Assembly: GCA_009684525.1 (NCBI GenBank)
Contig: WKKR01000001.1
Span: 124,001-188,000 of the forward strand
Direction of reading: 5' to 3'
DNA: 64,000 bases
DNA from: Geobacter sp.
Lineage (GTDB): Bacteria; Desulfobacterota; Desulfuromonadia; Geobacterales; DSM-12255
Shown: positions 50,796 through 59,585 of the stretch, one piece after another
How positions within the stretch are numbered: the stretch's first letter is position 1
Layout of the letters: the number at the start of each line of letters is the position of its first letter
The notes under the pieces: generated by a model
Databases searched by the model: none
The model's input: only the letters and a program-made list of their open reading frames with translations
Told to the model about the DNA's origin: nothing
Translations under genes and position numbers: made by a program

Positions 50796-51542
50796 ATGAG
50801 ATGCTTTAAGCGAGGATTTTTCCGTTGTTTTGTTGCTTCCGTACTCTTTCTGCTTGCGGGATGTGCCTCCACCAGGTTTGTCTATAAGCCGGGCATGCCT
50901 CAGGCAGGCGTGGCAAAACTGCAGATGAAGGTTGCGGTTCTGCCCTTTACGGATGGCACAGAGAACTTCACGACCCGTGGAAGCGTATTCAGCGCCGAAG
51001 GGATAACGATAAATCTGGTCAAGGCCGGGTTTCCCGGGACGACTTCGGCGCTAACACCCGAGTTGTGGGGAAAATACTTCGCAGACGACCTAGCGGCCTC
51101 AGGTGTTTTCCGCTCGGCTCGGTTTGTATATAACAGATCGGAATTGCTGGACGAAGAGATACTCATCGATGGTACTGTGGAAAAGGCATATGCCATTGGG
51201 TCCTGGGACAGGCCGAACGAAGTGGCTCTCAGTTTCCGGGCTATACGGAAGGTGAACAATCTGCAGGTGTGGGAAACGAAGGCTGCTAGGGTATGGACCC
51301 CGATAATCCAGCAGGGTTGCGGATTGGGAACAGCGTGTATTATGGACCAGCGCTTTGCGGATATGAACCGGGCAATGCAGGAGATATTTGCTGAAGTCAG
51401 AGATGACCTTGTCAGAACACTCGCACATGCGGATACTCCCGGAGCTGACAGGCACCTGTCCGTTCCCGGTAATGGAATTTCAGCGCCTTTGACCCAGGAA
51501 TCGGCAGAACAAACGATTGACCAGATTCTCAAGCAGAGATGA
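50796..51542 (+). CDS. Hypothetical lipoprotein
   Basis: A 248-residue predicted lipoprotein with lipobox LLAGC at about residue 22. The mature domain begins with KLQMKVAVLPFTDGTENF, a pattern seen in proteins that assemble into periplasmic complexes of the CsgG/GNA1162-like type, followed by LDEEILIDGTVEKAYAIG and SFRAIRKVNNLQVWETKAAR, which also fits this group. Two cysteines in QGCGLGTACIMD may form a disulfide. Family membership is tentative. The start at 50796 follows AAGGG at a slightly long distance. Confidence 0.65.
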   Translation: MRCFKRGFFRCFVASVLFLLAGCASTRFVYKPGMPQAGVAKLQMKVAVLPFTDGTENFTTRGSVFSAEGITINLVKAGFPGTTSALTPELWGKYFADDLAASGVFRSARFVYNRSELLDEEILIDGTVEKAYAIGSWDRPNEVALSFRAIRKVNNLQVWETKAARVWTPIIQQGCGLGTACIMDQRFADMNRAMQEIFAEVRDDLVRTLAHADTPGADRHLSVPGNGISAPLTQESAEQTIDQILKQR

Positions 51543-51649
51543 CCGACCAGTAATGCACTATGAGGCTGCTACAGTGATTGGTCTGCACATTTCCCCGCCT
51601 CATTCCTCCTTGATCCGACGGGGAATGTCCATGTCCTCGATGGTTTCTT

Positions 51650-51952
51650 CTAGCACGACTCAGCTTCAACCTGCTGCAGGAGGGCCAGGGCTTCCTGGTC
51701 GTCCTGTTCCTCGAACAGCTCCCGAATGTTGTTGATGTAGGAATGGACGAGGAACAACTCGTCAAGCATCCGGCCATGATTGGCCTCGGCAGAGCCGGCA
51801 AGCGCCAGCTTCCCTTTGAACTGTTCCCAGAAGGCGTTGGTCTTGCCAGGGTCATCGATATGGCGGCGCAGCATGGCGATCAGCCGGCGCGCGTTGCCGT
51901 CGCCGTCGATCCCCTTGAAGGTTACATAGCGGTCGGTTCCTTTTGGCGTCAT
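51650..51952 (-). CDS. cowN: N2-fixation sustaining protein CowN
   Basis: A 100-residue CowN-type protein. CowN protects nitrogenase from inhibition by carbon monoxide. The family pattern is clear: [46 protein letters not shown], split here by the residues I list only in part, and a helical C-terminus with [16 protein letters not shown]. No nif genes or CO sensor lie in the window. AAAGGTACACC precedes the ATG. No sigma-54 or CooA-type site is obvious upstream. The neighbours are two putative DNA-repair genes on the same strand, so no functional link is implied. Confidence 0.9.
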   Translation of the reverse strand: MTPKGTDRYVTFKGIDGDGNARRLIAMLRRHIDDPGKTNAFWEQFKGKLALAGSAEANHGRMLDELFLVHSYINNIRELFEEQDDQEALALLQQVEAESC

Positions 51953-52174
51953 GGTGTACCTTTCGTGCCGGACAGTTAAGCATTGCGTTCGCAGTCTGCC
52001 GCAAACCTGGGCAGCGCCGGAAATGCCGGCTTTGCGAAACCTGCCGGAATATAGACTGTTTTAGCCGCAGAACGCCTGCAGGCGATACAGCTTTGGAATA
52101 TTTTGCAGATACTGCGCCAGTCTCCTGCCTATGGTGAAAGTGGCGGAGGATAAGAGGATAGTTTCCCCAATTCG

Positions 52175-52198
52175 AAAAGCGGCCGATGGGCCGCCTTT
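52175..52198 (-). terminator. Rho-independent terminator of the repair gene pair
   Basis: On the minus strand AAAGGCGGCC and GGCCGCTTTT form a stem with CATC-type loop and one bulge, followed by TTTT. It ends the unit 54272-52237. The stretch 51953-52174 before cowN holds no supported gene. Confidence 0.65.
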
Positions 52199-52236
52199 GC
52201 TGGTTCTCGAAGTAAAAGGTTTCCTGTCGGTCCTCC

Positions 52237-52983
52237 TTAGGAAAATTCCACCAGCCAGGGGCGCACCTTCTTCGGCACCTTGCTCTGCTGCAGCCGGAGG
52301 TTTTCCCGCTCGGCAATGGCCAGGGTCGTGAAATAACTCCTCCACAAGACCTGAAACCGCTCCTCTGCCAGCGTCAGTTGCGGCTCTGCATGAACATTCA
52401 TGGGGAGGATCAGCCATTCGCGCCGGTTACGGTCATGGATGATCCCTTCGCCATGCCTGTTGTCGTGGATCAACCACTGCTGATCCCTGAAGCGGGCGGC
52501 AAAATGGGGAGCGATGAGCGGGAGTATCCGGTGATCGGGAGCGATGCCGGCGTAGTAAAAGCCGCCTTCCACCTCCTGGAAACGGACAAACCCCAGGTAG
52601 CGGTGCGCCTCGCGCCCGACCTGCTGGCTGAGCTTCCAGAGCGGCGCCACGTCGGAGTGGGCAAGCATGTTGCCGATATTTTTCCCCTCCCATGCCAGCA
52701 GCAGATATCGACAGATCATCAGCTCCCGTCCGGGGTGGTCGGCAAGAAACGCCAACCGCACGATCCTGAGGCACGTTGGCGCAAGGTGGGTCGACAGCTT
52801 TTCCCAAAACTGCTCGACAAGCAGTTGGTCCGTTTCCACGGTTGTCACCACGGTAAAGAGGCTCTGTTGCAACGGCGGATCGACGCTGATGGCATCCGGG
52901 AGGATACGAGCCGGCAGGAGTCGGGCTAAAAGCGTTAACAGACCGGCAAAGCTTCCATCGTAGCGATAGTGACCACCCATCAC
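52237..52983 (-). CDS. Putative DNA repair protein, TIGR03915/DUF4130 type
   Basis: A 248-residue protein of the family always found with the radical SAM protein of the next entry. Characteristic segments are YDGSFAGLLTLLARLL at the start, REAHRYLGFVRFQEVEGGFYYAGIAPDHRILPLIAPHFAARF-type core and WLIHDNRHGEGIIHD, then LWRSYFTTLAIAERENLRLQQSKVPKKV near the end. It is proposed to be a partner in repair of a DNA lesion, with unproven chemistry. The start overlaps the stop of the radical SAM gene by four bases (ATGA), a tight translational link. Confidence 0.9.
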   Translation of the reverse strand: MMGGHYRYDGSFAGLLTLLARLLPARILPDAISVDPPLQQSLFTVVTTVETDQLLVEQFWEKLSTHLAPTCLRIVRLAFLADHPGRELMICRYLLLAWEGKNIGNMLAHSDVAPLWKLSQQVGREAHRYLGFVRFQEVEGGFYYAGIAPDHRILPLIAPHFAARFRDQQWLIHDNRHGEGIIHDRNRREWLILPMNVHAEPQLTLAEERFQVLWRSYFTTLAIAERENLRLQQSKVPKKVRPWLVEFS

Positions 52984-54272
52984 AGTTCTCCCGTGACCAG
53001 GTCGATGATTTCGTTGTCTGCCTGCGGTCTAGAGAGTGGCAGTTCCAATTGGCTGTCGGCCTGTTTCCGCTTTCCTCCCATCAACGTGCTTCGTAAGAGG
53101 CTGCTCTCCAGGTTGCTCGCTCCGGCAGTGCGGCCCCGAGCCGTGATGAAATAGCGAGCCCTCTTCATAACCACCCCGAGGATTGCCAGGTCGTCGATAC
53201 CCAGATGCCCCTGCCTCCGCGCCCTGACGATCCGCTTTGCCGAGCGGACGCCGATCCCCGGAATCCTCAGCAAGACCTCGTAGTCGGCCCGGTTGATTTC
53301 CACCGGGAACATTTCTCGATGGCGAAGCGCCCAGCCGGTTTTTGGGTCGAGTTCGGTATCCAGGTTCGGCGACTCTTCATCCAGCAGTTCGTGGGCGCGA
53401 AAACCGTAATAGCGAAGCAGCCAGTCGGCCTGATACAGCCGGTGTTCCCGCCTGAGCGGCGATGCTGGCCTGACCGGCAGGCGGCTGTCGGTGATCACCG
53501 GGATGAATGCCGAATAGTAGACCCGCTTCAGCTCAAATCTTCGGTAGAGCTCTTCCGAAAGGGTGACGATCTGCCGGTCGGTCTCACTGGTGGCGCCGAC
53601 GATCATCTGGGTGCTCTGGCCGGCAGGGGCAAAGCGGGGCACCTGCCGGGAAACCTGGCGTTCTTCCCGATTGATGACAATCAGCTTGTTCACTTGGCGC
53701 ATCGGACCTACCACGGCGTCGCGGCTTTTGTCGGGCGCCAGTAGGGCAAGCCCCTCCCTGGTCGGCAGCTCCAGGTTGATGCTGACTCGGTCGGCAAGAA
53801 GGCCTGCCTCCTCTACCAGGAGCGGATCGGCACCCGGCACGAGTTTCAGGTGGATGTAGCCGTTGAAGCGATATCCCTGGCGTAGCGTACGCACCGCCTG
53901 GATCAGAAGTTCCATGGTGTAGTCTGGGGAGCGGACCACGCCGGTGCTGAGGAAGAGCCCTTCGATGTAATTGCGGCGATAAAAGCCGATGGTCAGTTCC
54001 GCAACCTCGGCAGGCGTCAGCATGACCCGTCGGACATCGTTGCTGCGGCGATTGATGCAGTAGGCGCAGTCATAGATGCAGCTGTTGGTCATCAGGATCT
54101 TGAGGAGGGAAACGCAGCGGCCGTCGCTGGTCCAGCTATGGCAGATGCCGCAGGAAGCCGCATTGCCGATGCCATCCCTGTTGCGGCGGAAACTGCCGCT
54201 GGAGGCGCAGGAGACGTCGTATTTCGCACCTTCTGCAAGAATTTTCAGTCTGTCCATCATGTCGATTGCCAT
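52980..54272 (-). CDS. Putative DNA modification/repair radical SAM protein, TIGR03916 type
   Basis: A 430-residue radical SAM protein with a C-terminal helix-hairpin-helix. The N-terminal region has KYDVSCASSGS and CGICHSW, the cluster motif is CIYDCAYC near residue 85, and the last 100 residues contain LLRIPGIGVRSAKRIVRAR, a DNA-binding HhH motif like that of glycosylases, and a second short HhH-like segment. It works with the protein encoded by the overlapping downstream gene. The start at 54272 is preferred (GAGGTGG upstream, and family members begin near MDRLKIL); an ATG at 54329 would add 19 residues. Confidence 0.9.
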   Translation of the reverse strand: MAIDMMDRLKILAEGAKYDVSCASSGSFRRNRDGIGNAASCGICHSWTSDGRCVSLLKILMTNSCIYDCAYCINRRSNDVRRVMLTPAEVAELTIGFYRRNYIEGLFLSTGVVRSPDYTMELLIQAVRTLRQGYRFNGYIHLKLVPGADPLLVEEAGLLADRVSINLELPTREGLALLAPDKSRDAVVGPMRQVNKLIVINREERQVSRQVPRFAPAGQSTQMIVGATSETDRQIVTLSEELYRRFELKRVYYSAFIPVITDSRLPVRPASPLRREHRLYQADWLLRYYGFRAHELLDEESPNLDTELDPKTGWALRHREMFPVEINRADYEVLLRIPGIGVRSAKRIVRARRQGHLGIDDLAILGVVMKRARYFITARGRTAGASNLESSLLRSTLMGGKRKQADSQLELPLSRPQADNEIIDLVTGEL

Positions 54273-54376
54273 GGCTGCTGTCCACCTCTGAAAAGGGTTC
54301 GGGAGACGAATAGCAGAAGGCAGTGACATAATATGTCGTAGACTGATTGTTTTACATAATGCCGCGGCATCGGACA

Positions 54377-54410
54377 GCCCCCTGAACCTGCGGTGGCTGG
54401 TTCAGGGGGC
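54377..54410. repeat. Perfect 12-bp inverted repeat
   Basis: GCCCCCTGAACC and GGTTCAGGGGGC around 10 bases, upstream of the repair genes and downstream of the HDOD-GGDEF gene. No T run, so termination would be inefficient. Confidence 0.5.
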
Positions 54411-54501
54411 ATGGTCATGATCTGCGAGAGGGATTAACGCATTGATCAACTTTGAAGGATTACGAGTTGTACATCTGTTGCCACACGAAACAAGGGCAGA
54501 T

Positions 54502-56019
54502 TCATATTCCGGCGAACTTGATGGAGTGAACGCGATTCTTCCCCTTGTTTTTGGCGAGATAGAGCGCCTTGTCCGCAAGGCTGACCAGGGCCGCCTTGCT
54601 GTTCAGATCCGAGGCGCATCTGTTGCTGGCGATTCCCATGCTGGTCGTGACCTTGATCGTCAAGTCGTCTATGGTCATGGTACATGATTCGATGTTCTTG
54701 CGGATGTGTTCAGCCACGACAATGGCATCCTCATCCGCTGTTTCGGGCAGGATCACTGCAAATTCGTCTCCTCCGTAGCGTGCAACGATATCGGTCTCCC
54801 GGACCGACTTGACGACTGCCTTGCCGACGTTTGCCAGGACAAAATCCCCAATGGTGTGTCCATGGGTATCATTGATTTCCTTGAAATGGTCCAGATCGAG
54901 CAGGATCATGGAAAAGACTCGGTTGTACCGCTGCGCCCGCATGAATTCGAGGTCCATGGCTTCCTGGAAATAGCGGTAGTTATACAGGTCGGTCAGCCCG
55001 TCCTTGAAAGCCAGCTCGCGGTGACGCTCATTGGCATCGTTGAGCTCCAGCGCAAGCTTTTCCGCCTTTTCCTTGGCATGTTTCAATTCGATCACCATCA
55101 GCTCGTAGGAGTCGTAAAGCCTGCTCAACTGCTCGTTTGCCTCTTGCAAAATTACGGAAAACGGACGGAGGTCGCCGGGGGAGAGCTCGAATGAATCGAG
55201 AATGGCAAGGGTGTTGTGGACAGTGTTTTCGACAAGCATGTCGACAGACTCCCCAACTACATTGAATGAACGGTCAAGGATCTGCTTGACCTTTCTGATC
55301 TTGTCCACATCCTGAGAACCGTTGTAAAACGAGGATAATCGACCGGCAATGGTCAAGATGTCCGTAATGGGCCGATATCTGGAAGGGATGGTGCATCCCT
55401 GGTGAAGGTACCTGATAGGGAGGTAGATCTCTTCTGGGAGCTGCCATGATTTCAGGAGTTCGGCGCCGACATCCAGATGATCGAAGCCGAACAGCTTTCG
55501 TTCGATCTCGACAAGCGGTGTCTGGCTGTTCAGTTTTTGCTGGATAACCTGCTGGTATTGCCGCGGGAAACAGCTATGCAAGACCGGGATGCCGATATCC
55601 TGCAAAAGGGCGACGATGAACAGATCGTGATTGGGGTGTTTGACGAGTTTTGCGGTCTCATCTGCTGCAACGGCAGCAGTGACGGCCCTGCGCCAGAAGA
55701 GATCGACATCGAAGCCATCAGTGGCCGTGTTCATCAATTCCGTGCAGATCACGAACGACAGGGCGATATTCAGGACCGCATGGGTGCCGAGGATGGAAAG
55801 TGCCTTGGCAATGCTGGTCACGTTGCACGATGCGTTGTAGTACGAGGAGTTTGCCATCCTGAGCACCCTGGCCGTCAGGGCAGGGTCGGATTCAATAATG
55901 TATGCGAGATCCTGGAAGGCAAAATCGTCTTTCCGGACGGTTTCCAGGATCTTGATTGCAATGGCAGGCGGGGAGGGAAGCCGTATCCTGCTGTGGAACA
56001 ACTCGTCAAAGGGGCTCAT
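54502..56019 (-). CDS. HDOD-GGDEF protein (putative diguanylate cyclase)
   Basis: A 505-residue soluble protein: HDOD domain (about 10-205, LPSPPAIAIKILETV and NSSYYN segments), a helical linker with coiled coil (about 280-330), and a GGDEF domain (about 340-500). The active-site motif is YGGDEFA, with DLDHFKEINDTHGHTIGD before it. The Asp of GHxxGD is kept, as in ordinary c-di-GMP cyclases; the Hypr enzymes that make cGAMP have Ser there. The start is at 56019 with AGGAGTAAACC upstream. It may feed the c-di-GMP pool read by the HD-GYP and degenerate EAL proteins. Confidence 0.93.
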   Translation of the reverse strand: MSPFDELFHSRIRLPSPPAIAIKILETVRKDDFAFQDLAYIIESDPALTARVLRMANSSYYNASCNVTSIAKALSILGTHAVLNIALSFVICTELMNTATDGFDVDLFWRRAVTAAVAADETAKLVKHPNHDLFIVALLQDIGIPVLHSCFPRQYQQVIQQKLNSQTPLVEIERKLFGFDHLDVGAELLKSWQLPEEIYLPIRYLHQGCTIPSRYRPITDILTIAGRLSSFYNGSQDVDKIRKVKQILDRSFNVVGESVDMLVENTVHNTLAILDSFELSPGDLRPFSVILQEANEQLSRLYDSYELMVIELKHAKEKAEKLALELNDANERHRELAFKDGLTDLYNYRYFQEAMDLEFMRAQRYNRVFSMILLDLDHFKEINDTHGHTIGDFVLANVGKAVVKSVRETDIVARYGGDEFAVILPETADEDAIVVAEHIRKNIESCTMTIDDLTIKVTTSMGIASNRCASDLNSKAALVSLADKALYLAKNKGKNRVHSIKFAGI

Positions 56020-56311
56020 GGTTTACTCCTGACCATTTCTCCCTGAGGTAGGATGATGATATGGATATCCTCGCGGGAACGGTGTCGTGCTGGTGCATGT
56101 TGTCCGGTTTTAATGACATACAAAGATTTATATCGTTCTTCTCATACTTATCTTTAGGCAAAATAAGGGATTGCCTGATTTTTGCCGGAGAATTGAAGTG
56201 CATTCTCTGTGTATTTCATATCTGCCGGGCTTAATGGTGCGGGTACCCACCTGAAATGCTCATGCAACTGAAAGTCTATTTCAAGACGATTATGTGCCGG
56301 TGTTATTCTTT
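56020..56311. other. AT-rich intergenic stretch without a supported gene
   Basis: Between the divergent HDOD-GGDEF and histidine kinase genes. I see no ORF with a ribosome site, no GEMM-like core and no sigma-54 element; it should contain the promoter of the minus-strand gene. Confidence 0.5.
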
Positions 56312-56340
56312 TTGGACAATTAATATTTATCAAGTAAAAT
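56312..56340 (+). promoter_or_regulatory. Sigma-70 promoter of the Cache histidine kinase gene
   Basis: TTGGAC at 56312-56317 and TAAAAT at 56335-56340 with 17 bp spacing, giving a leader of about 105 bases. Confidence 0.5.
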
Positions 56341-56453
56341 TTGGTGTATTAAATTGATTTCATTTGTTCCTGAATTTCGTTAGTTCGGGACCTTACGTTG
56401 GGTACCACTTTTTGCGGTCTCGTCATGAGCACGGAAATGTTCGTGGGAATTGA

Positions 56454-59400
56454 ATGGGCAATTTTTTCATCCATCTGCGATTAAAAGAGAAGATCTCCCT
56501 CTTGGGTGCCGGCAGCGTGCTGATTACAGTATTTTCTCTGGTGGCGCTTGCCGTCTGGCAGAGCGGACAATACAACACCCTGGCCCAGAGAGAGGTGAGC
56601 AGCCTCATTGAAACCAACCTGGACAGCATCACCAGGGGGGTGTACCACCTGATCAAGACAGAGCACGAGGCTACCCAGCAACAGATCGATTCCAACCTGA
56701 ATGTGGCGCGCAGGGTGCTTGTCACTTCTGGAGGGGTAAGTCTGGCGAGTGAGCGGGTAACCTGGACTGCAACCAATCAGTTCAACCGACAGCAGACCAG
56801 CATCACCCTCCCCAAGATGATGGTCGGGGGCAGATGGCTGGGGATGAATACGGACCCGGACAGTGAAACGGTGGTGGTGGATGAAGTTACGCGCCTGGTG
56901 AAGGACACTGCGACCATTTTCCAGATAATGAACGATAAGGGCGACATGCTCCGTGTTGCAACGACCGTGAGGAACGCTAAAGGTAAGCGGGCAATCGGTA
57001 CCTACATCCCCGCTGTGAATCCCGACGGAACTCTCAATCGGGTCATTGAAGCGATCAAGCAAGGGAAAACGTACCATGGCCGCGCCTTTGTCGTTGACGA
57101 GTGGTATCTGACCGCCTATGAGCCGATTACGGATCGTAGGGGGAAGCTTATGGGGATGCTGTATGTAGGTGTGAAGCTGCGCAACGTGGAGTGCAGGGTA
57201 CGCGCGGCAATTCTGCAGACCAGTGTGGGGAAAACCGGCTATGTCTATGTACTGGGGGGAAAGGGGGAACACCAGGGGCATTACGTTGTCTCCCAGAAGG
57301 GAAAGCGCGACGGCGAAGACATCCTGGAGAGCACGGACAGCAATGGCAATTACGTCATAAAGTCGATTATCGACAAGGCCATAGTGCTCGGATCAGGAGA
57401 ACTGGCGACGGAACGCTATCTCTGGCAGAATCCGGGTGAGGCTGAACCGAGATGGAAGATTGCCCGGCTTGCGTATTACGAACCCTGGGACTGGATAATC
57501 GGTACGAGCGTTTATGAGGATGAGCTGCAGTTTTACCGATCCGTGCTGCGTGACGGTCGGATCAAGATGACAAGCATCATGAGTATTGCCGGATTGCTCC
57601 TCTCCTTTTCCATCGGGTTGTTCGGCATGGTGATAGTCAGGACCATCGTGCGGCCGGTTCAGCAGATGAAAAGCGCTGTGGAAACCATCATCCAGGGCGA
57701 TCTCAATCGTGTCGTGAATGTGCATTCCCCTGACGAGATCGGCGAACTGGCCCAGTCGTTCAACATTATGACGGGCAGGTTGAAGTCAACCATGGAGGGG
57801 CTGCGCAAGCTGAACCGGACCCTGAGGGTCTTAAGCGAGTGCAACCAGTCAATGATCCGTACCACGGACGAGAAGTCGTTGTTGCAGGATGTACTGCGGA
57901 TTATCGTTGAGCTGGGGAATTATCGCATGGCATGGGTTGGCTTTGCGGAGAAGGACCCGGCAAAGAGTGTCCGCCCTGTAGCATGTGCTGGCCATGATGA
58001 CGGGTATCTCGAATCCATCGCCATAACCTGGGACAGTAGCGTCTTGGGGGGAGGCCCGACCGGTCTTGCGATCAGGAGTGGGGAGATTGTATTTGTCGAG
58101 GATGTCCTGACAGATGCGACCTATATTCCGTGGCGAGACAAGGCCTTGCAGCACAACTTCCGCTCGTCCATTGCCATTCCGATCAAAGCGGACGGCGACG
58201 TGCTCGGCGCATTGGTTCTTTATGCCGATTCCCCCGGGGCCTTCGAGTCCGAGGAGATAACGCTCCTCCAGGAGTTGAGCGACGATCTGGCCTTCGGGAT
58301 TCTTGCGCTACGCACGCGGGAAGAACGCGCCAAGGCAGAAAAGGCGCTGCAGCAGGCCGAGAAGAAGTATCGGGGCATATTCGAAAATGCCCTTGAAGGG
58401 ATCTTTCAAACCTCAGCAGAGGGGCGTTTCATAACGGCCAATCCGGCGTTTGCAGCCATGCTCGGGTATGATTCCCCTGCCGAACTGATTTCGTCTGTCA
58501 CCGATATCGGCAGCCAGATTTATGTCGACGCCGATCGTCGTGCCGAGTTCAGACGGATCATAGACACAGAAGGTGAAGTGAACTCTTTCGAGTGCCAGAT
58601 GTATCGCAAGGATGGGGGGAAAATCTGGGTCTCGCTGTCAGGACGTGCGGTTGCGTACGAAGATGCAATGGTCTACTTTGAAGGGGTTGCCGAAGATATA
58701 ACCAAGCGGAAACAGGACGAGGAAGAGCTTCGCGAATTGAATAATGCCCTAGAGCAGCGGGTGGCCCAGAGAACAGCAGAGCTTGAGCAGGCCAACAGCC
58801 AGTTAGAGTCCTTTTCCTACTCGGTTTCACACGATCTGCGCGCTCCGCTTCGGGCGATAGATGGATTCAGCAGCATTCTCGTCAACGAATACTTCGCGGA
58901 TATTCCCGCAGATGCGCAGAATTATCTGAAGCGGATTTCCGGAAACGTGCGGCGCATGGAGGGTCTGATCGATGATCTGCTGACCTTCTCGCGGCTCGGC
59001 CGGATGCCGCTGTCCAAAAAGTACATCGAACCGATTGCCTTGGTATATGGGGTTTTGGAGGAGCTGGACAAGGAGCGGGAAGGGCGTCATGTGGACGTGA
59101 CCGTTGGGGATCTGCCGCCCTGTGAGGCTGATCCGAAACTGCTCAGGCAGGTCTTCTTCAATCTCCTTTCCAATGCGCTCAAGTACACGCGCAGACGTGA
59201 AGATGCCCGTATTGAGGTCGGTGCATATCTGCAGGATGCACGATACGTCTATTTTGTCAGGGACAATGGCGCAGGATTCGACATGCAGTATGCCGACAAG
59301 CTGTTCAGTGTATTCCAGCGCCTGCACTCGCAGGAGATGTTTGAAGGTACCGGTGTCGGGCTGGCGATTGTCAGGAATATCATCAATCGCCATGGTGGAA

Positions 59401-59456
59401 GTGTCTGGGCAGAGGGGGATGTGGACCAGGGAGCAACATTCTACTTTACGCTGTGA
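56454..59456 (+). CDS. Membrane sensor histidine kinase: Cache-HAMP-GAF-PAS-HisKA-HATPase
   Basis: A 1000-residue kinase. TM1 (about 15-35), a long periplasmic double-Cache domain (about 40-365, with YIPAVNPDGT, TAYEPI and ILGKTGYVYVL-type motifs), TM2 (about 370-395), HAMP (about 395-445), GAF (about 460-620), PAS (about 640-755), HisKA with the phospho-His near 790 in YSVSHDLRAPLRA, and HATPase (LLSNALKYTRR, VRDNGAGFDM, GTGVGLAIV). Periplasmic Cache domains bind small metabolites. No response regulator is adjacent; the CheY-like gene at 61132 is 1.7 kb away and could be its partner. The start lacks a strong ribosome site. Confidence 0.92.
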   Translation: MGNFFIHLRLKEKISLLGAGSVLITVFSLVALAVWQSGQYNTLAQREVSSLIETNLDSITRGVYHLIKTEHEATQQQIDSNLNVARRVLVTSGGVSLASERVTWTATNQFNRQQTSITLPKMMVGGRWLGMNTDPDSETVVVDEVTRLVKDTATIFQIMNDKGDMLRVATTVRNAKGKRAIGTYIPAVNPDGTLNRVIEAIKQGKTYHGRAFVVDEWYLTAYEPITDRRGKLMGMLYVGVKLRNVECRVRAAILQTSVGKTGYVYVLGGKGEHQGHYVVSQKGKRDGEDILESTDSNGNYVIKSIIDKAIVLGSGELATERYLWQNPGEAEPRWKIARLAYYEPWDWIIGTSVYEDELQFYRSVLRDGRIKMTSIMSIAGLLLSFSIGLFGMVIVRTIVRPVQQMKSAVETIIQGDLNRVVNVHSPDEIGELAQSFNIMTGRLKSTMEGLRKLNRTLRVLSECNQSMIRTTDEKSLLQDVLRIIVELGNYRMAWVGFAEKDPAKSVRPVACAGHDDGYLESIAITWDSSVLGGGPTGLAIRSGEIVFVEDVLTDATYIPWRDKALQHNFRSSIAIPIKADGDVLGALVLYADSPGAFESEEITLLQELSDDLAFGILALRTREERAKAEKALQQAEKKYRGIFENALEGIFQTSAEGRFITANPAFAAMLGYDSPAELISSVTDIGSQIYVDADRRAEFRRIIDTEGEVNSFECQMYRKDGGKIWVSLSGRAVAYEDAMVYFEGVAEDITKRKQDEEELRELNNALEQRVAQRTAELEQANSQLESFSYSVSHDLRAPLRAIDGFSSILVNEYFADIPADAQNYLKRISGNVRRMEGLIDDLLTFSRLGRMPLSKKYIEPIALVYGVLEELDKEREGRHVDVTVGDLPPCEADPKLLRQVFFNLLSNALKYTRRREDARIEVGAYLQDARYVYFVRDNGAGFDMQYADKLFSVFQRLHSQEMFEGTGVGLAIVRNIINRHGGSVWAEGDVDQGATFYFTL

Positions 59457-59525
59457 CGATTATTCCGGAAGAGCCAAGCGATGATGCAGAGCGACGCTTT
59501 AGACGGTTGCAGGGCCACCTGTGGC

Positions 59526-59557
59526 AAAGCCCCTGTTCTAGGCTGAACAGGGGCTTT
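59526..59557 (+). terminator. Bidirectional terminator
   Basis: AAAGCCCCTGTTC and GAACAGGGGCTTT form a perfect 13-bp stem. It separates the convergent kinase and EAL-HDOD genes. Confidence 0.85.
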
Positions 59558-59585
59558 GGTTTACGTGCCGGGTCAACACCACTAT

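Noticed and set aside
51953-52050. Sigma-54 or CO-sensor (CooA) site upstream of cowN
   Set aside because: A GGCACG stretch exists but there is no -12 GC at the right distance, and no CooA-like dyad is seen.
54377-54410. Terminator upstream of the repair genes
   Set aside because: Perfect stem but no T run on either strand; listed only as an inverted repeat.
54502-56019. Hypr-type (cGAMP-forming) GGDEF as source for the GEMM-Ib ligand
   Set aside because: The GHxxGD aspartate is kept, as in ordinary c-di-GMP cyclases; the Hypr serine is absent.
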